A DNA stretch of 64,000 nt. Source: Paenibacillus faecis (lineage in GTDB: Bacteria; Bacillota; Bacilli; Paenibacillales; Paenibacillaceae). The notes below the pieces were generated by a model. It was not told the DNA's origin. It did no database searches and worked only from the letters and a program-made list of their open reading frames with translations. Position numbers and translations under genes: made by a program. The DNA lies in NCBI RefSeq assembly GCF_008084145.1, contig NZ_VSDO01000004.1, positions 236,202 through 300,201 of the forward strand. The letters run 5' to 3'. Positions 1 to 9,506 of this stretch are shown piece by piece (position 1 is the first letter of the stretch; every line of letters starts with the position of its first letter).

Positions 1-2715
1 CCCGTTATTCGGATCGCCGGGTTTCCCCTTCAGGGTAACCACGCCGAAGACGGAGGTGTCCTGATACGCGTTCCCGGTCGTGTCGTTCCAGGTGGCCACG
101 CTTTGGCGGGCACCGTCTTTCGCGTCGTTGATCTGTACGTCCAAGCCGATGCCCTTGTCGTTATTCGGCGTGATTGTTTTGAACGGAATCTTCACTTCCA
201 CCGTGTAATTCGTTCCGGAAACTCGGGCCGCCGAAACGAAACCGTCCGCCCGGCTTTCCGGGCTGAATGAAGCTTGGTTGTCAAAGTTGACGCGGAATTG
301 TCCGTCATCGTTCTGATAGAACGAAGTTTTGGCGTTGTTTTCGTCCAGAAAAATCTCGACGGAATCCTGCTCCCACACATTGGCGCTGCTCTTATCCAAT
401 TGCGCGTCACTTACCTCAACGAGCACATACAAATTCCGCTCGTCCCAGAGGGCTTTGGCCGTGCCGGTCGCCCCCTGCCAGGCCAGCTGGTAGCGATCCA
501 CCGGCAGGGCGGGTGCCAGGGACCAGACCGGGTCGACCGTTCCGTCGATCACCGGAGTTGCGAAGGCCGCGGTGGAGCGCCGGGAATCCGGCAGTTCGGG
601 TTCATACTCGCGGATGTATTTTGCCGGATCGATCACGCCATAGTAAGCCGGCTTCGCCTGCAGATTCTTGTCGAACAGCAGCGGATTGGACGAGGCCCGC
701 CAACTCGTGCCGTCATCCAGCCCCCAGAACGTAACCCGGCTGATCTGCGCCGCATGGGTCTTGAACAGGTTCATCAACTGGGCATACAGATAGCCTTGAG
801 CTTTCGCCAGATTCTCGGGAAGCCGGTAGTCGCTTCCGGCCTGAACGTCCAGCTCGGTAATGCTGACTTCCACGCCCAAGGAAATAAACTGTTCCAGGGA
901 CAGCCGGACATTTTCCGGGTTCGTATTGACGTTGTAATGCCCCTGCATCCCGATCCCGTCGATCAGCAGCTTGCCGTTGTGAGCGGCCGCGTAACTCTCG
1001 TTGATCTCTTTTACCATGTGATAGATGGCCTGGGCTTTGTTCCGGTTGTCCTCGTTGTAATCGTTGTAATAGAGCTTGATATCCCAATCGGGATGCTCGT
1101 CGAGCACCTCCCGCGCCGCGAGGAAGGCCTGCTCCAGATAGTCGGGACCGATCGCCTGGTACCAGAAGGATTTGCGCAGCGAACCCTCCCAATCGGCGGG
1201 ATTCGGCGGATTATCGCTCATCGCTTCGTTGACGACGTCCCAGGAAATCACCCTATCGCCGAAATGCTCCACTACCGTTTTGATATGGGTGCGTAAATTC
1301 CGCAAAGCCTCCTCCCGGCCCAAGGGGACCGTTTGGCCGCCTTCACCGACGGTGGTGTTCATCCAGGCCGGGGATTGCTGGTGCCATACCAGGACATGCC
1401 CGTGCATTTTCATGCCTTCGGCCAGAATTTTATCGACCATGGCATCCGCCGCATCAAAAGTAAACTTTCCCTGCTCCCGCTGCAAGGCGTCCGGTTTCAT
1501 AGCGTTGCCTGCCGTGGCGGCGTTATGATGCATCTTCAAAAGTTCCAGCCGTACGCCCTCCAGGTCTTCCGCCGAAATGGCGCCCCCGATCAGAAAATCG
1601 TCGCGATACGCCTCCTTGACCGGAGTCAGATCCCTTTGAATGTCCGTCGGGTCCGAACCCGTGCTTACCAATTGAATATCGTCGATATAAAAAGACGCGT
1701 TGGCGTTATTGGAACTTTCCACATAGATCGTCAAATATTCGCCGCCGACACTGTTATAGCGGTAAGTTCCCTCGAACAGAACCCAGCCGTCGTCCGCGCT
1801 GATCGTTTTGGGAGCGAGGGCGACATAATTCGCGCCGCTTCCGCTCCCGACCTGGGTGGACAATTGGAGCTGCGAACTGGCGGGTTCGATCAATTTGACC
1901 CAAGCCGAAATTTTGTATTCGCGGCCCTTGTCGACATATTTCTCGACGCGCAAGGACGGGCCGTGCCAGGTGGAGGTCCGGCCCTCTACCTTCAGCGCGT
2001 AAGCCCCGCCTTCGGTATGGTTGGCCTCGTTCGTCACGGTCAGCGTTTCGGAACCGGCTCGCCCTTCAAAACCGCCGGTCGTTTGGTCCTCAAACGTAAC
2101 CGCGGCAAAAGGCAAAGCCGGCTCCCTTGGCGGGTCCTCACCGCCCGAGTCCGCTTTTGCGGTAATTTTTACATCCCCGATGTAAAAAGGAACCTCGGCC
2201 CCGGGATCGTTCGACTGAACGCGTAAGGCCGAATCCTTCCCCGTATCGACGGTAAACTCCTTCGTCAAAGTCGCCGCCCGGCCGGGGGTCAGCTCCGCTC
2301 CGGCCAACCAGCCGTAGCTGTTCACCGTTTGGAGGTAGACTTGCGCGCCGTCCGGCACAAGTTCCTCGGCGTCCACGTACACGGATACGGTAACCGTATA
2401 GGTTTTGCCGTTCTCCAGGCCGATGTCGGCGAATTTGAAATCCGCCGCGTCCCAGTTGTTTGCCCGGTTGCTCACGTACAGGGCCGCTCCGTCCTCGTTT
2501 CCGGCAAAAAATTTGCCGCTGACCGGCGTCAGTCGGGCGCCCCCCGCCTGGGTCGCGGCCCCTTGGCCGCCCTCGAATGTCTCATGATACTTCGTGACGG
2601 TGCTTTCCTCCTGCGGCGATCCCGCCGCCTGCGCATCCGTCGCCAACCATCCCGACGGAATCAGCAGAATGGCGGCGAGCAGGATCGGGATGATGCGCTT
2701 CCTCAATTGACTCAT
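1..2715 (-). CDS. Modular endo-1,4-beta-xylanase, GH10 (3' end outside window)
   Basis: Secreted enzyme cleaving internal beta-1,4 bonds of xylan. The reading frame is open from ATG 2715 to the window edge (905 codons), so the C-terminus is missing. It begins [20 protein letters not shown], a signal peptide ending near ATDAQAAG. Two CBM22-like beta-sandwich modules follow (about residues 42-185 and 190-340), then the GH10 barrel (about 355-700) and a CBM9-like module from about 715. The acid/base glutamate is in [10 protein letters not shown] (E497) and the nucleophile in ITELDVQ (E621). A GGGGAG ribosome-binding site lies before the ATG. This CBM22-CBM22-GH10-CBM9 order is known from large cell-bound xylanases, which often end in SLH repeats; whether this one does cannot be seen. 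It is divergent from the GH5 gene. Confidence 0.93.
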   Translation of the reverse strand, partial: MSQLRKRIIPILLAAILLIPSGWLATDAQAAGSPQEESTVTKYHETFEGGQGAATQAGGARLTPVSGKFFAGNEDGAALYVSNRANNWDAADFKFADIGLENGKTYTVTVSVYVDAEELVPDGAQVYLQTVNSYGWLAGAELTPGRAATLTKEFTVDTGKDSALRVQSNDPGAEVPFYIGDVKITAKADSGGEDPPREPALPFAAVTFEDQTTGGFEGRAGSETLTVTNEANHTEGGAYALKVEGRTSTWHGPSLRVEKYVDKGREYKISAWVKLIEPASSQLQLSTQVGSGSGANYVALAPKTISADDGWVLFEGTYRYNSVGGEYLTIYVESSNNANASFYIDDIQLVSTGSDPTDIQRDLTPVKEAYRDDFLIGGAISAEDLEGVRLELLKMHHNAATAGNAMKPDALQREQGKFTFDAADAMVDKILAEGMKMHGHVLVWHQQSPAWMNTTVGEGGQTVPLGREEALRNLRTHIKTVVEHFGDRVISWDVVNEAMSDNPPNPADWEGSLRKSFWYQAIGPDYLEQAFLAAREVLDEHPDWDIKLYYNDYNEDNRNKAQAIYHMVKEINESYAAAHNGKLLIDGIGMQGHYNVNTNPENVRLSLEQFISLGVEVSITELDVQAGSDYRLPENLAKAQGYLYAQLMNLFKTHAAQISRVTFWGLDDGTSWRASSNPLLFDKNLQAKPAYYGVIDPAKYIREYEPELPDSRRSTAAFATPVIDGTVDPVWSLAPALPVDRYQLAWQGATGTAKALWDERNLYVLVEVSDAQLDKSSANVWEQDSVEIFLDENNAKTSFYQNDDGQFRVNFDNQASFSPESRADGFVSAARVSGTNYTVEVKIPFKTITPNNDKGIGLDVQINDAKDGARQSVATWNDTTGNAYQDTSVFGVVTLKGKPGDPNNG

Positions 2716-2761
2716 TCCTGGCACTCCCCTCAGTGAAATGAAATGGACTTTCAAACACAAG

Positions 2762-2775
2762 GTTAAGCGCTTACA
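2762..2775. promoter_or_regulatory. cre-like catabolite repression site upstream of the xylanase
   Basis: GTTAAGCGCTTACA matches the CcpA-site consensus TGWAANCGNTNWCA at 12 of 14 positions, with the AAGCGCTT core. It lies 47-60 bp upstream of the xylanase start codon, where CcpA binding would block transcription. Motif match only. Confidence 0.45.
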
Positions 2776-2934
2776 TAAATAAAGGGCGATCCCTCCTTTC
2801 GGTACCAGATCATACCATTTTTTAGGGGCGCGTACCCTATTCAAATTAAAGGACCTGTCGTGAATTTCTTAGGTGAAATGCCTGCGGATGGAAAAGAGGA
2901 TGATAACTTTTATTAAATTTGTTATTTCAGTACA

Positions 2935-2961
2935 TTGACATTAATAATAACGGATTATAAA
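2935..2961 (+). promoter_or_regulatory. Possible promoter for the GH5 gene
   Basis: TTGACA (2935-2940) is followed after 15 bp by TATAAA (2956-2961). Spacing is short for sigma-A, so support is modest. It lies in the 616-bp divergent interval between the two hemicellulase genes, just upstream of a cre-like site. Apart from these motifs I see no gene in 2716-3331. Confidence 0.3.
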
Positions 2962-2980
2962 TTATGGATAATTCAAATGT

Positions 2981-2994
2981 TGAAAGCGCTTTTA
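2981..2994. promoter_or_regulatory. cre-like catabolite repression site upstream of GH5 gene
   Basis: TGAAAGCGCTTTTA matches the CcpA operator consensus TGWAANCGNTNWCA at 13 of 14 positions and is nearly palindromic. It sits just downstream of the TTGACA/TATAAA pair at 2935-2961, a position where bound CcpA-HPr(Ser-P) would block initiation or elongation. Repression of a secreted mannanase by preferred sugars would be expected biologically. Confidence 0.5.
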
Positions 2995-3331
2995 AAAACG
3001 TTCTGCAAATCCTCCATACAACCCGCCAGTCCCAGCATCCGAATGAATCCAATCATCCCTTCACCACACGAAATTGCAGGAAACATTTCACCAAGCCGCA
3101 GTAATGTCAGAGATGTTTTCAAACGAACTTATTTGAAGACATTTATATAAGTTTGAGCACCTTACAACCGCTTTTTGTTCAGCATGGAATGACGGCGCTG
3201 ACTGATGTGAAGAGGAGGTGGGAGTATGCCGTGAATTAATTAAAATTTTAACAAATTAAAAACAAAGGCAGGAGAGCAGGGGACAACAAGTGTAAGGTGT
3301 TCAAAAAAAATCACTAGTGGGAGGTCCGTGG

Positions 3332-6300
3332 ATGAAGAGGATGTTAATCTGTGTGGTCATTTTCGGCTTGTTTTTTAGTCTCATACCACCGAAGTACGCA
3401 GGGGCGGCAGGGGCGGCAGCGGCCAATCTGGCCCGAAACAAACCGGCAGCGGCAAGTACGGTGGAGGATTCCGGCAAATTGGAGGCTATGGCGTTCGACG
3501 GGAATCCTTCAACAAGGTGGTCATCCGTTTATGACGATCCGCAATGGATCAGCGTGGATCTGGAAACGGTCCGTGAGATAAACGGGGTCCTGCTGAACTG
3601 GGAAGTCGCTTACGGAAAATCCTATCAGATTCAAACCTCCTTGGACAATCATCAGTGGGACACCGTTTATTCCACAACGGAAGGGGACGGGGGAATCGAC
3701 GAAATTTCCTTTGAAACCAAGCCCGCCCGGTATGTAAGGATGTACGGGACGCAAAAGGGGACGGAGTGGGGCTATTCTCTTTGGGAATTTGAAGTGCACG
3801 GTCCGGACGGCATGCCGGATACTACGGCCCCTTCCGCTCCCGCAAATCTTGCCGTCTCCGTCAAAACCGATACGACCGTAACCCTGACTTGGACCGCGTC
3901 GACGGACAATATAGGGGTAACCGGCTATGATATTTATCGCGGATCGTTCCTTGCGGGCTCGAGTACCGCGACAAGTTACACCGTAACGGGCTTGACGGCG
4001 AACACCGAGTACCGCTTTACGGTCAAAGCCAAAGACGCCGCGGGCAATGTGTCGGAAGCGAGCGGCGAAGTAAGGATTACAACGGACCCGGCATCAATGC
4101 GTACCGGGTTTTACATCGACGGGACGACGCTTTACGATGCGAACGGAAATCCGTTCGTGATGAGGGGGATCAATCATGCGCATACGTGGTATAAAGATCA
4201 GCTGTCCGCCGCCATCCCCGCGATCGCCGCGACAGGAGCCAACACGGTAAGAATCGTGCTTTCGGACGGCCAACAGTGGTCGAAGGACAGCTTATCCTCC
4301 ATTCAGAACCTCATTACACTTTGCGAACAAAATAAACTGATCGTCGTGCTGGAAGTCCATGACGGCACAGGATCGGACAGTCCAGCGGTCTTGGAGAACA
4401 TCGCGAATTACTGGATCGAGATGAAGAACGCCTTAATCGGCAAAGAAAAAACCGTGATCCTAAATATAGCGAACGAATGGTATGGCTCCTGGGATGGGGC
4501 GGGCTGGGCCAACGGCTATATTTCCGTCATCCCCAAGCTCCGGAATGCCGGCATCAAGAACACGATTATCGTGGATAGCGCCGGATGGGGACAATATCCA
4601 CAGTCGATTTTCGACTATGGGACCCAAGTTTTTAATGCCGACCCGCTTCTCAATACGATGTTTGCGATCCATATGTACGAATATGCCGGAGGAAACGCCT
4701 CGACTGTAAAGAGCAACATAGATCAGGTATTGAACAAGAATCTGGCCCTCGTGATCGGCGAGTTCGGCATCCGGCATACGAATGGGGATGTGGACGAGGC
4801 TACGATCATGAGCTACAGCGAAGAAAAGGGCGTAGGTTATCTCGGCTGGTCCTGGAAAGGAAACGGTTCGGGGCTGGAGTATCTGGACATGTCCCACGAT
4901 TGGGCGGGCACCAGCTATACCGAGCAGGGGAATATTCTCATCAACGGGCCGAACGGCATCCGGGCGACTTCGGAGATTTGTTCCGTTTTTGATCATGCCC
5001 CGTCCGACCGTGAAGCCCCGTCACCGCCAGCGAACCTGACGGGTCTATCGCCGGATTACGCTACGGTAGAGCTTACATGGAGCGCCTCCGCCGATAATGT
5101 CGGCGTGACCGGGTATAACGTGTACCAAGACGGAGTTTTGGTGGATATTAGCCCAACTACAACTTATAAAGTGACGGGGTTGAAAGCAAATACGATTTAT
5201 ACGTTTACGGTAAAAGCGGTTGATGCCGCGGGAAACTTATCGGAGGCCAGCGACCCGGTAAGCGTGAAAACCGCGGACAGCCAAGATAAAACGGCGCCTA
5301 CGGCTCCAGCCAGCCTCACGGTCGTACCTTCCATCACGACGGCGAAGCTGTCCTGGACGGCATCCACGGACAATATCGGCGTGGCGGGGTATCGGGTGTA
5401 CAAAGACGGGAACATGATCGGCACTAGCCCGATAACCGGTTTTGTCGCTTCAGGCCTGGAAGGGAATACAACGTACACGTTCACTGTGAGGGCTTTTGAC
5501 GATGCGGGGAATTTGTCGGAGGCCAGCAACGCCGTTACGATAACCACCGGGGACCCGAATCAACTGCCGGTGATCGATCCCGGCATCATTGACGACTACT
5601 CGAACTGGTACGTTGGAATAAACGGCGGTGATCAGCCGACGAATCCGACCGAGGCCAAGCTGGCCCCGCTTGAAAACGGCGGACTAACCATGAATTTCGA
5701 TCTCCAAAAGGAGAATTACCCCAGCTTCCAGGCGGATCCCAGCCCGGCGGCAGACTGGAGTTCTTTTGACTTGATGAACCTTATAGTGACCAATCCCAAC
5801 TCGGTTGAAATTCAACTGCAGCCGATCGTTAAAGACAGCGCCTGGAGATGGGTGGAGCTCGGTCAGTACATTAAAGTCCCGGCAAAAACGACGATGTTGG
5901 CTACCGTTCCGTTGACGGCTCTCTCCGATGAGGAAGTTAATCGGATCATTCTGAGGGTGCAGGGGGGAGGCGGCAATTTAAAAGGCAGCATCCAACTGCA
6001 TACCGTCAGCTTCGATTTGCCGACGGGTGCCTATGCGGCGACCATTGCCGAGATGAACCGCCCAAAAACCGCAAGTTATTATCCGTGGAACTTTGCGGAT
6101 TCGGCTTTTGCGGGGAGCATTTCAAGCGGCTTAAATGGAGAGACCGTGTTCGTAAATTACGCCTCCACCTTAAGCGACACGGTGGCGGCGGGCGTGGCGA
6201 CCGAGACGAAGCCCGGTCTGGGGATTGGAGATGACTGGTCCCGCTATGCGAGCATTTCATCCACCTTAACGAATGACGGCCCCAAGCCGGTTCGCGTGTC

Positions 6301-6583
6301 CCTGGTGCTCCGGACCGGTACCGGATGGAATTGGGAGGAGACCGGCGGCCAAACCGCAGCCGATCCTTCCGTTGAGCGGGTTATTGCGCCGGGAGAATCA
6401 GTGGATGTGACGTACCCATTCAATGCTCCGATCTGGAAGTCCAAAGATACAAACTGGGTGAACAATGCGCCGGTATCCGATCTGACGGACATCCGGGCTA
6501 TCGCGTTCAAGGTTTATACTGGAACGGGTGAGGCCGTGGAGGCGGGTACCCTGAATATCACGAATTTTGAGGTGAATTTCTAG
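3332..6583 (+). CDS. Modular GH5 glycoside hydrolase, probable endo-beta-1,4-mannanase
   Basis: Secreted, 1083 aa from ATG 3332, which has GGGAGG 7 bp upstream; an in-frame GTG at 3317 overlaps that site and is less likely. Domains in order: signal peptide (1-26), F5/8C/CBM32-like discoidin module (about 29-156), fibronectin III (163-253), GH5 barrel (256-556), two more FN3 modules (560-646, 653-740), then two beta-sandwich carbohydrate-binding-like modules (750-900, 904-1083) that I cannot assign to a CBM family. The barrel opens GFYIDGTTLYDANGNPFVMR, typical of bacterial GH5 mannanases; the acid/base is E382 (IANEWYGSW) and the nucleophile E477 (VIGEFGIRH). Mannan specificity is inferred from this signature; another beta-1,4-glucan or mannan activity is possible. 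Paired divergently with the xylanase, it suggests hemicellulose use. Confidence 0.9.
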   Translation: MKRMLICVVIFGLFFSLIPPKYAGAAGAAAANLARNKPAAASTVEDSGKLEAMAFDGNPSTRWSSVYDDPQWISVDLETVREINGVLLNWEVAYGKSYQIQTSLDNHQWDTVYSTTEGDGGIDEISFETKPARYVRMYGTQKGTEWGYSLWEFEVHGPDGMPDTTAPSAPANLAVSVKTDTTVTLTWTASTDNIGVTGYDIYRGSFLAGSSTATSYTVTGLTANTEYRFTVKAKDAAGNVSEASGEVRITTDPASMRTGFYIDGTTLYDANGNPFVMRGINHAHTWYKDQLSAAIPAIAATGANTVRIVLSDGQQWSKDSLSSIQNLITLCEQNKLIVVLEVHDGTGSDSPAVLENIANYWIEMKNALIGKEKTVILNIANEWYGSWDGAGWANGYISVIPKLRNAGIKNTIIVDSAGWGQYPQSIFDYGTQVFNADPLLNTMFAIHMYEYAGGNASTVKSNIDQVLNKNLALVIGEFGIRHTNGDVDEATIMSYSEEKGVGYLGWSWKGNGSGLEYLDMSHDWAGTSYTEQGNILINGPNGIRATSEICSVFDHAPSDREAPSPPANLTGLSPDYATVELTWSASADNVGVTGYNVYQDGVLVDISPTTTYKVTGLKANTIYTFTVKAVDAAGNLSEASDPVSVKTADSQDKTAPTAPASLTVVPSITTAKLSWTASTDNIGVAGYRVYKDGNMIGTSPITGFVASGLEGNTTYTFTVRAFDDAGNLSEASNAVTITTGDPNQLPVIDPGIIDDYSNWYVGINGGDQPTNPTEAKLAPLENGGLTMNFDLQKENYPSFQADPSPAADWSSFDLMNLIVTNPNSVEIQLQPIVKDSAWRWVELGQYIKVPAKTTMLATVPLTALSDEEVNRIILRVQGGGGNLKGSIQLHTVSFDLPTGAYAATIAEMNRPKTASYYPWNFADSAFAGSISSGLNGETVFVNYASTLSDTVAAGVATETKPGLGIGDDWSRYASISSTLTNDGPKPVRVSLVLRTGTGWNWEETGGQTAADPSVERVIAPGESVDVTYPFNAPIWKSKDTNWVNNAPVSDLTDIRAIAFKVYTGTGEAVEAGTLNITNFEVNF

Positions 6584-6621
6584 CAAGTCCCGACAAACTC
6601 CAATAAAGGGATAGGAAACAG

Positions 6622-6668
6622 AGGGCACTCCAAAGGTCATCCGTCGATGGCCGAGGGGTGCCCTTTTC
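6622..6668 (+). terminator. Rho-independent terminator of the GH5 gene
   Basis: GGGCACTCC (6623-6631) pairs with GGGGTGCCC (6655-6663, one G-U) followed by TTTT. It is 39 bp after the stop codon. The loop is long (23 nt) and partly self-complementary. Confidence 0.65.
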
Positions 6669-6796
6669 GGGCGGGCCAGGTATATGCTGGGGACAGCCCG
6701 TGGCCAAGAGCAGACTAGGGGCCCGTCCTGGGGACAGCATCGTGACCGTGTCCAGGCTAGGGCGGGGCTACTCCGGGCGGGTCAGGGCGCACGAGT

Positions 6797-7086
6797 CGTA
6801 CAGCCCGCCTCCCTGTGGAGCCGAGCGCGTCGAGGCGAGTGATAGCGGCCGAAAGAGGCGCTATTTTGTCGAATTTGGCTCATCGGAGGGAAATAGCGGT
6901 CTAAAAAGGCCTTATTTTCGTGAAAAACGGGCCAAACCAAGGTTTTCGGGCCCATTCGGTTGAAATAAGGCCTCAAATGACCGCTATTATCCCCGCGGAG
7001 CCAAATCGGGCCCGAATAGCGCCCCAAAATGCCGTTAATGCGGCGGCGGCTCGGAGCTTGGCCGGGTGCGTTGCCCGTCTCTGCAT
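6797..7086. repeat. Intergenic palindrome-rich repeat, family A, tandem copy 1
   Basis: First unit of a direct tandem duplication with a 290-bp period; the second unit starts at 7087. Inside are alternating GCTATT/AATAGC blocks (for example GATAGCGGCC, GGCGCTATTTTG, GAAATAGCGG, ACCGCTATTA, GAATAGCGCC) that pair with each other in many ways. Short reading frames across it arise from the repeat and have no good start context. Related sequence is found at 19034-19236 and, more distantly, at 52996-53184. Confidence 0.85.
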
Positions 7087-7376
7087 CGTACAGCCCGCCC
7101 CCCTGCGTGGCCGAGCGCGTCGAGGCGAGTGATAGCGGCCGAAAGAGGCGCTATTTTGTCGAATTTGGCTCATCGGAGGGAAATAGCGGTCTAAAAAGGC
7201 CTTATTTTCGTGAAAAACGGGCCAAACCAGGGTTTTTGGGCCCGTCCGGTTGAAATAAGGCCTCAAATGACCGCTATTATCTCCGCGGAGCCAAATCGGG
7301 CCCGAATAGCGCCCCAAAATGCCGCTAACGCGGCGGCGGCTGGCTTGCGAAGCTTGGCCGGAGCGCGATGCCCGGA
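7087..7376. repeat. Intergenic palindrome-rich repeat, family A, tandem copy 2
   Basis: Second unit of the 290-bp tandem duplication. The segment from about 7131 to 7229 is essentially identical to 6841-6939; the remainder carries a few substitutions, several of them transitions, and the 3' end diverges with an insertion near 7343. Both units lie between the GH5 terminator and the sensor-kinase promoter. No coding function is apparent. Confidence 0.85.
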
Positions 7377-7437
7377 CGCTAAAATGCGGCCGGTGGCTAA
7401 CTCGAAGCTTGGCTAGGGTGAAAAAAGTTTTTCCGGC

Positions 7438-7466
7438 TTGTCACGGGGGAGCGGCGGTCTTAAGAT
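7438..7466 (+). promoter_or_regulatory. Sigma-A-like promoter for the sensor kinase gene
   Basis: TTGTCA (7438-7443), 17 bp, TAAGAT (7461-7466), 33 bp upstream of the GTG start. Good spacing and near-consensus boxes; prediction only. Confidence 0.5.
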
Positions 7467-7499
7467 GGGGATAGTTACTTTAAGGAAGGAACATAGCCT

Positions 7500-9506
7500 G
7501 TGAAATTCCCGAATCCCCACTACCCGAATCTCCGCTACCCGAATCGTCGCTATTGGTATGTCCCCATATTGTCAGCGCTGCTCCTGCTCCTTAATGGCGG
7601 CGTCAATTTGGCGCTGATGCGGCCGCTGACCGATGTGCCGGCGAGCATGGACAAGCTTCGCTTTCATCTGGACGATGCGGTATTCTCCCTCTTCTTCCTG
7701 TTGGCGGCGGCTGTGTTCGCCGGGGCTTTCTCCGTGCTCCGCCGGGAGCGTGGCTACCTTTATTTGAGCTTCTTCTCGCTAATGGCTTCTCAGCAATTTT
7801 TCTGGGAGTGGGATGGGAAACATCTGTTGTTCGGCGATTTCCCCGTCCTCCCGGCCGAATCGCTGGCGGTCAAGAGCGGCATGACGTTCGCCGCCTTTCT
7901 GTTCTTCCGCTATCTGCAGGGGACGAACCGCCGGCTGACCGACCGGATCTTCATCTATTCGGCCGGCGGGGTCTGGGCGATGTCCGTGATCTCCTCGATC
8001 AGCCCGCTCGCTTCGCCTCTGTTGCCTTTCCTGAGCGGGGCGCTGCTCGCTATCGTGCTGGCGTATCTCCTGCTAGCCGCCGGCCGCTTCGCCCATCGGT
8101 TCCGCCGTTATCCCGAGGATTCCGAACTGCGCCTGATCGTCAACGGCTTTGCGGTCTTTGCGATTCTGATCCTTCCCGATGTCGGCAAAGATGTGCTGCA
8201 AGTCCTCACCGGTCAAAGGCTGGGCTATCTCCCCGTGTTCTGGGAGGCCTGCCTGGAGGATACCTTTCCGTGGGCGCTCATGCAGCTGATTTTTGTGTTC
8301 GGCTTGCTATTTTTCCGGCGTTATATGAGGGTGCTGGAGCAAAACCGGGAGGCCCATGCGGAAATCCGGACGCAGCATGAGTCCCTGAAGCAGGAGGTGG
8401 CCATCCGGCAGCATATGGACCGGCTTCTGGACGCGCTTTCCGGCTCCTACCGGCTCAAGGATTTGGAGCATACCCTCGTTGCGGAAGGCCGCCGTCTGTT
8501 TGAACCGCATTCCTTCCATTGGATTCCCTATAACCGGAAGGCACGGTCCATCGATAACTCTATCGATAACCCGGGTCTGGACAGCGGCGAGCTCCGGGAG
8601 TTGGAGGAGCTGCTTTTCGCCGCGGATCACGGGCTCGTCCCCGGAGAGATCCTGCCCGGTTCGAAGTTCGCTCCGGTCTTTATCGGAGTGATGGGCCGCG
8701 AAGAGCTGTACGCCGCGATTTCGCCCAAGGGCCGGCCTTTGCTGGAGCGCGAGCGGTTTGCTCTTCAACTGTTGGCGAAGTACGGCGCCTTGTTCCTGGA
8801 TTATTATGCGATGATGGAAAAGCGTATATCGGAGTTGGAGCGGTACCACGGGGAGCAGCCTTGGGTGGGGAAATTGTTCATGCAAATGGCGGAAAAAGAA
8901 CGTAAGCGGCTGGCCTCCGACCTGCATGACGAAGTGCTGCAGGAGCTTCTTGCGGCGCGCCGATGGCTGGAAGGTTCCGGGTCCGCCGATGATCCGATGC
9001 CCGCGCCGGAGCGGATGCGCCTGGCGCTCGACAACGCGGAATTTATGATTCGGGAAACCTGCGCGGAACTTATGCCTTCGTTCTTATCCGAACATGGAGT
9101 GATTCACGCGGTGCTGAAGCTGGCCGACAAAATGCGGGTCCGCGCCGACTTTCAACTGGAGGTTCGAACCGGAACGCTTGCCGCCAAGCTCGATGACGAT
9201 CTGTCGTTAACGGTTTACCGGATTGTCCAGGAGCTGCTCAACAACGCCTGGAAGCATTCCGGGGCCGCACGGGTGGGGCTGGATATGGACCAAGAGGCCG
9301 GCGAGATCGTGATCCGCTATGCCGATGACGGGAAGGGGATGGATGCCGAGGCCGCCGGTATGAGTCCGGACAGGTTCGGCTTGAGAGGCCTGAACGAACG
9401 GGTCCGCCTCATGGGCGGAAGCGCCTCGATCGACACCCGCCCGGACGAAGGCTTCCGGGCCGAGTGCCGCCTGCCGCTAAAACGGACGGCTACGGCTCCA
9501 GCCTGA
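7500..9506 (+). CDS. NarL-type membrane sensor histidine kinase, ComP-like
   Basis: Two-component sensor of 668 aa starting at GTG 7500 after AAGGAAGGA. The N-terminal half has about seven hydrophobic segments (residues 18-270, for example YWYVPILSALLLLL and WALMQLIFVFGLLFF), then a coiled coil (about 278-310), a linker region, a HisKA_3 dimerisation domain with ASDLHDEVLQELLA (phospho-accepting H476), and a HATPase_c domain with the N-box LLNNAWKH and G-box DDGKGMD. The multi-pass input domain resembles ComP-type kinases that sense extracellular peptides; the ligand here is unknown. The gene end overlaps the end of the opposite-strand response regulator by 17 bp, so they are very probably a cognate pair. 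Confidence 0.9.
   Translation: MKFPNPHYPNLRYPNRRYWYVPILSALLLLLNGGVNLALMRPLTDVPASMDKLRFHLDDAVFSLFFLLAAAVFAGAFSVLRRERGYLYLSFFSLMASQQFFWEWDGKHLLFGDFPVLPAESLAVKSGMTFAAFLFFRYLQGTNRRLTDRIFIYSAGGVWAMSVISSISPLASPLLPFLSGALLAIVLAYLLLAAGRFAHRFRRYPEDSELRLIVNGFAVFAILILPDVGKDVLQVLTGQRLGYLPVFWEACLEDTFPWALMQLIFVFGLLFFRRYMRVLEQNREAHAEIRTQHESLKQEVAIRQHMDRLLDALSGSYRLKDLEHTLVAEGRRLFEPHSFHWIPYNRKARSIDNSIDNPGLDSGELRELEELLFAADHGLVPGEILPGSKFAPVFIGVMGREELYAAISPKGRPLLERERFALQLLAKYGALFLDYYAMMEKRISELERYHGEQPWVGKLFMQMAEKERKRLASDLHDEVLQELLAARRWLEGSGSADDPMPAPERMRLALDNAEFMIRETCAELMPSFLSEHGVIHAVLKLADKMRVRADFQLEVRTGTLAAKLDDDLSLTVYRIVQELLNNAWKHSGAARVGLDMDQEAGEIVIRYADDGKGMDAEAAGMSPDRFGLRGLNERVRLMGGSASIDTRPDEGFRAECRLPLKRTATAPA

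Noticed and set aside
274..2226. Long plus-strand frames across the xylanase region
   Set aside because: They are antisense to the GH10 gene, whose catalytic motifs and domains are clear on the minus strand; the high GC makes long shadow frames.
6658..7416. Several 70-110 codon frames in the family A repeat
   Set aside because: Same peptide appears in both tandem units because the DNA is duplicated; no ribosome-binding sites and no conserved protein pattern.
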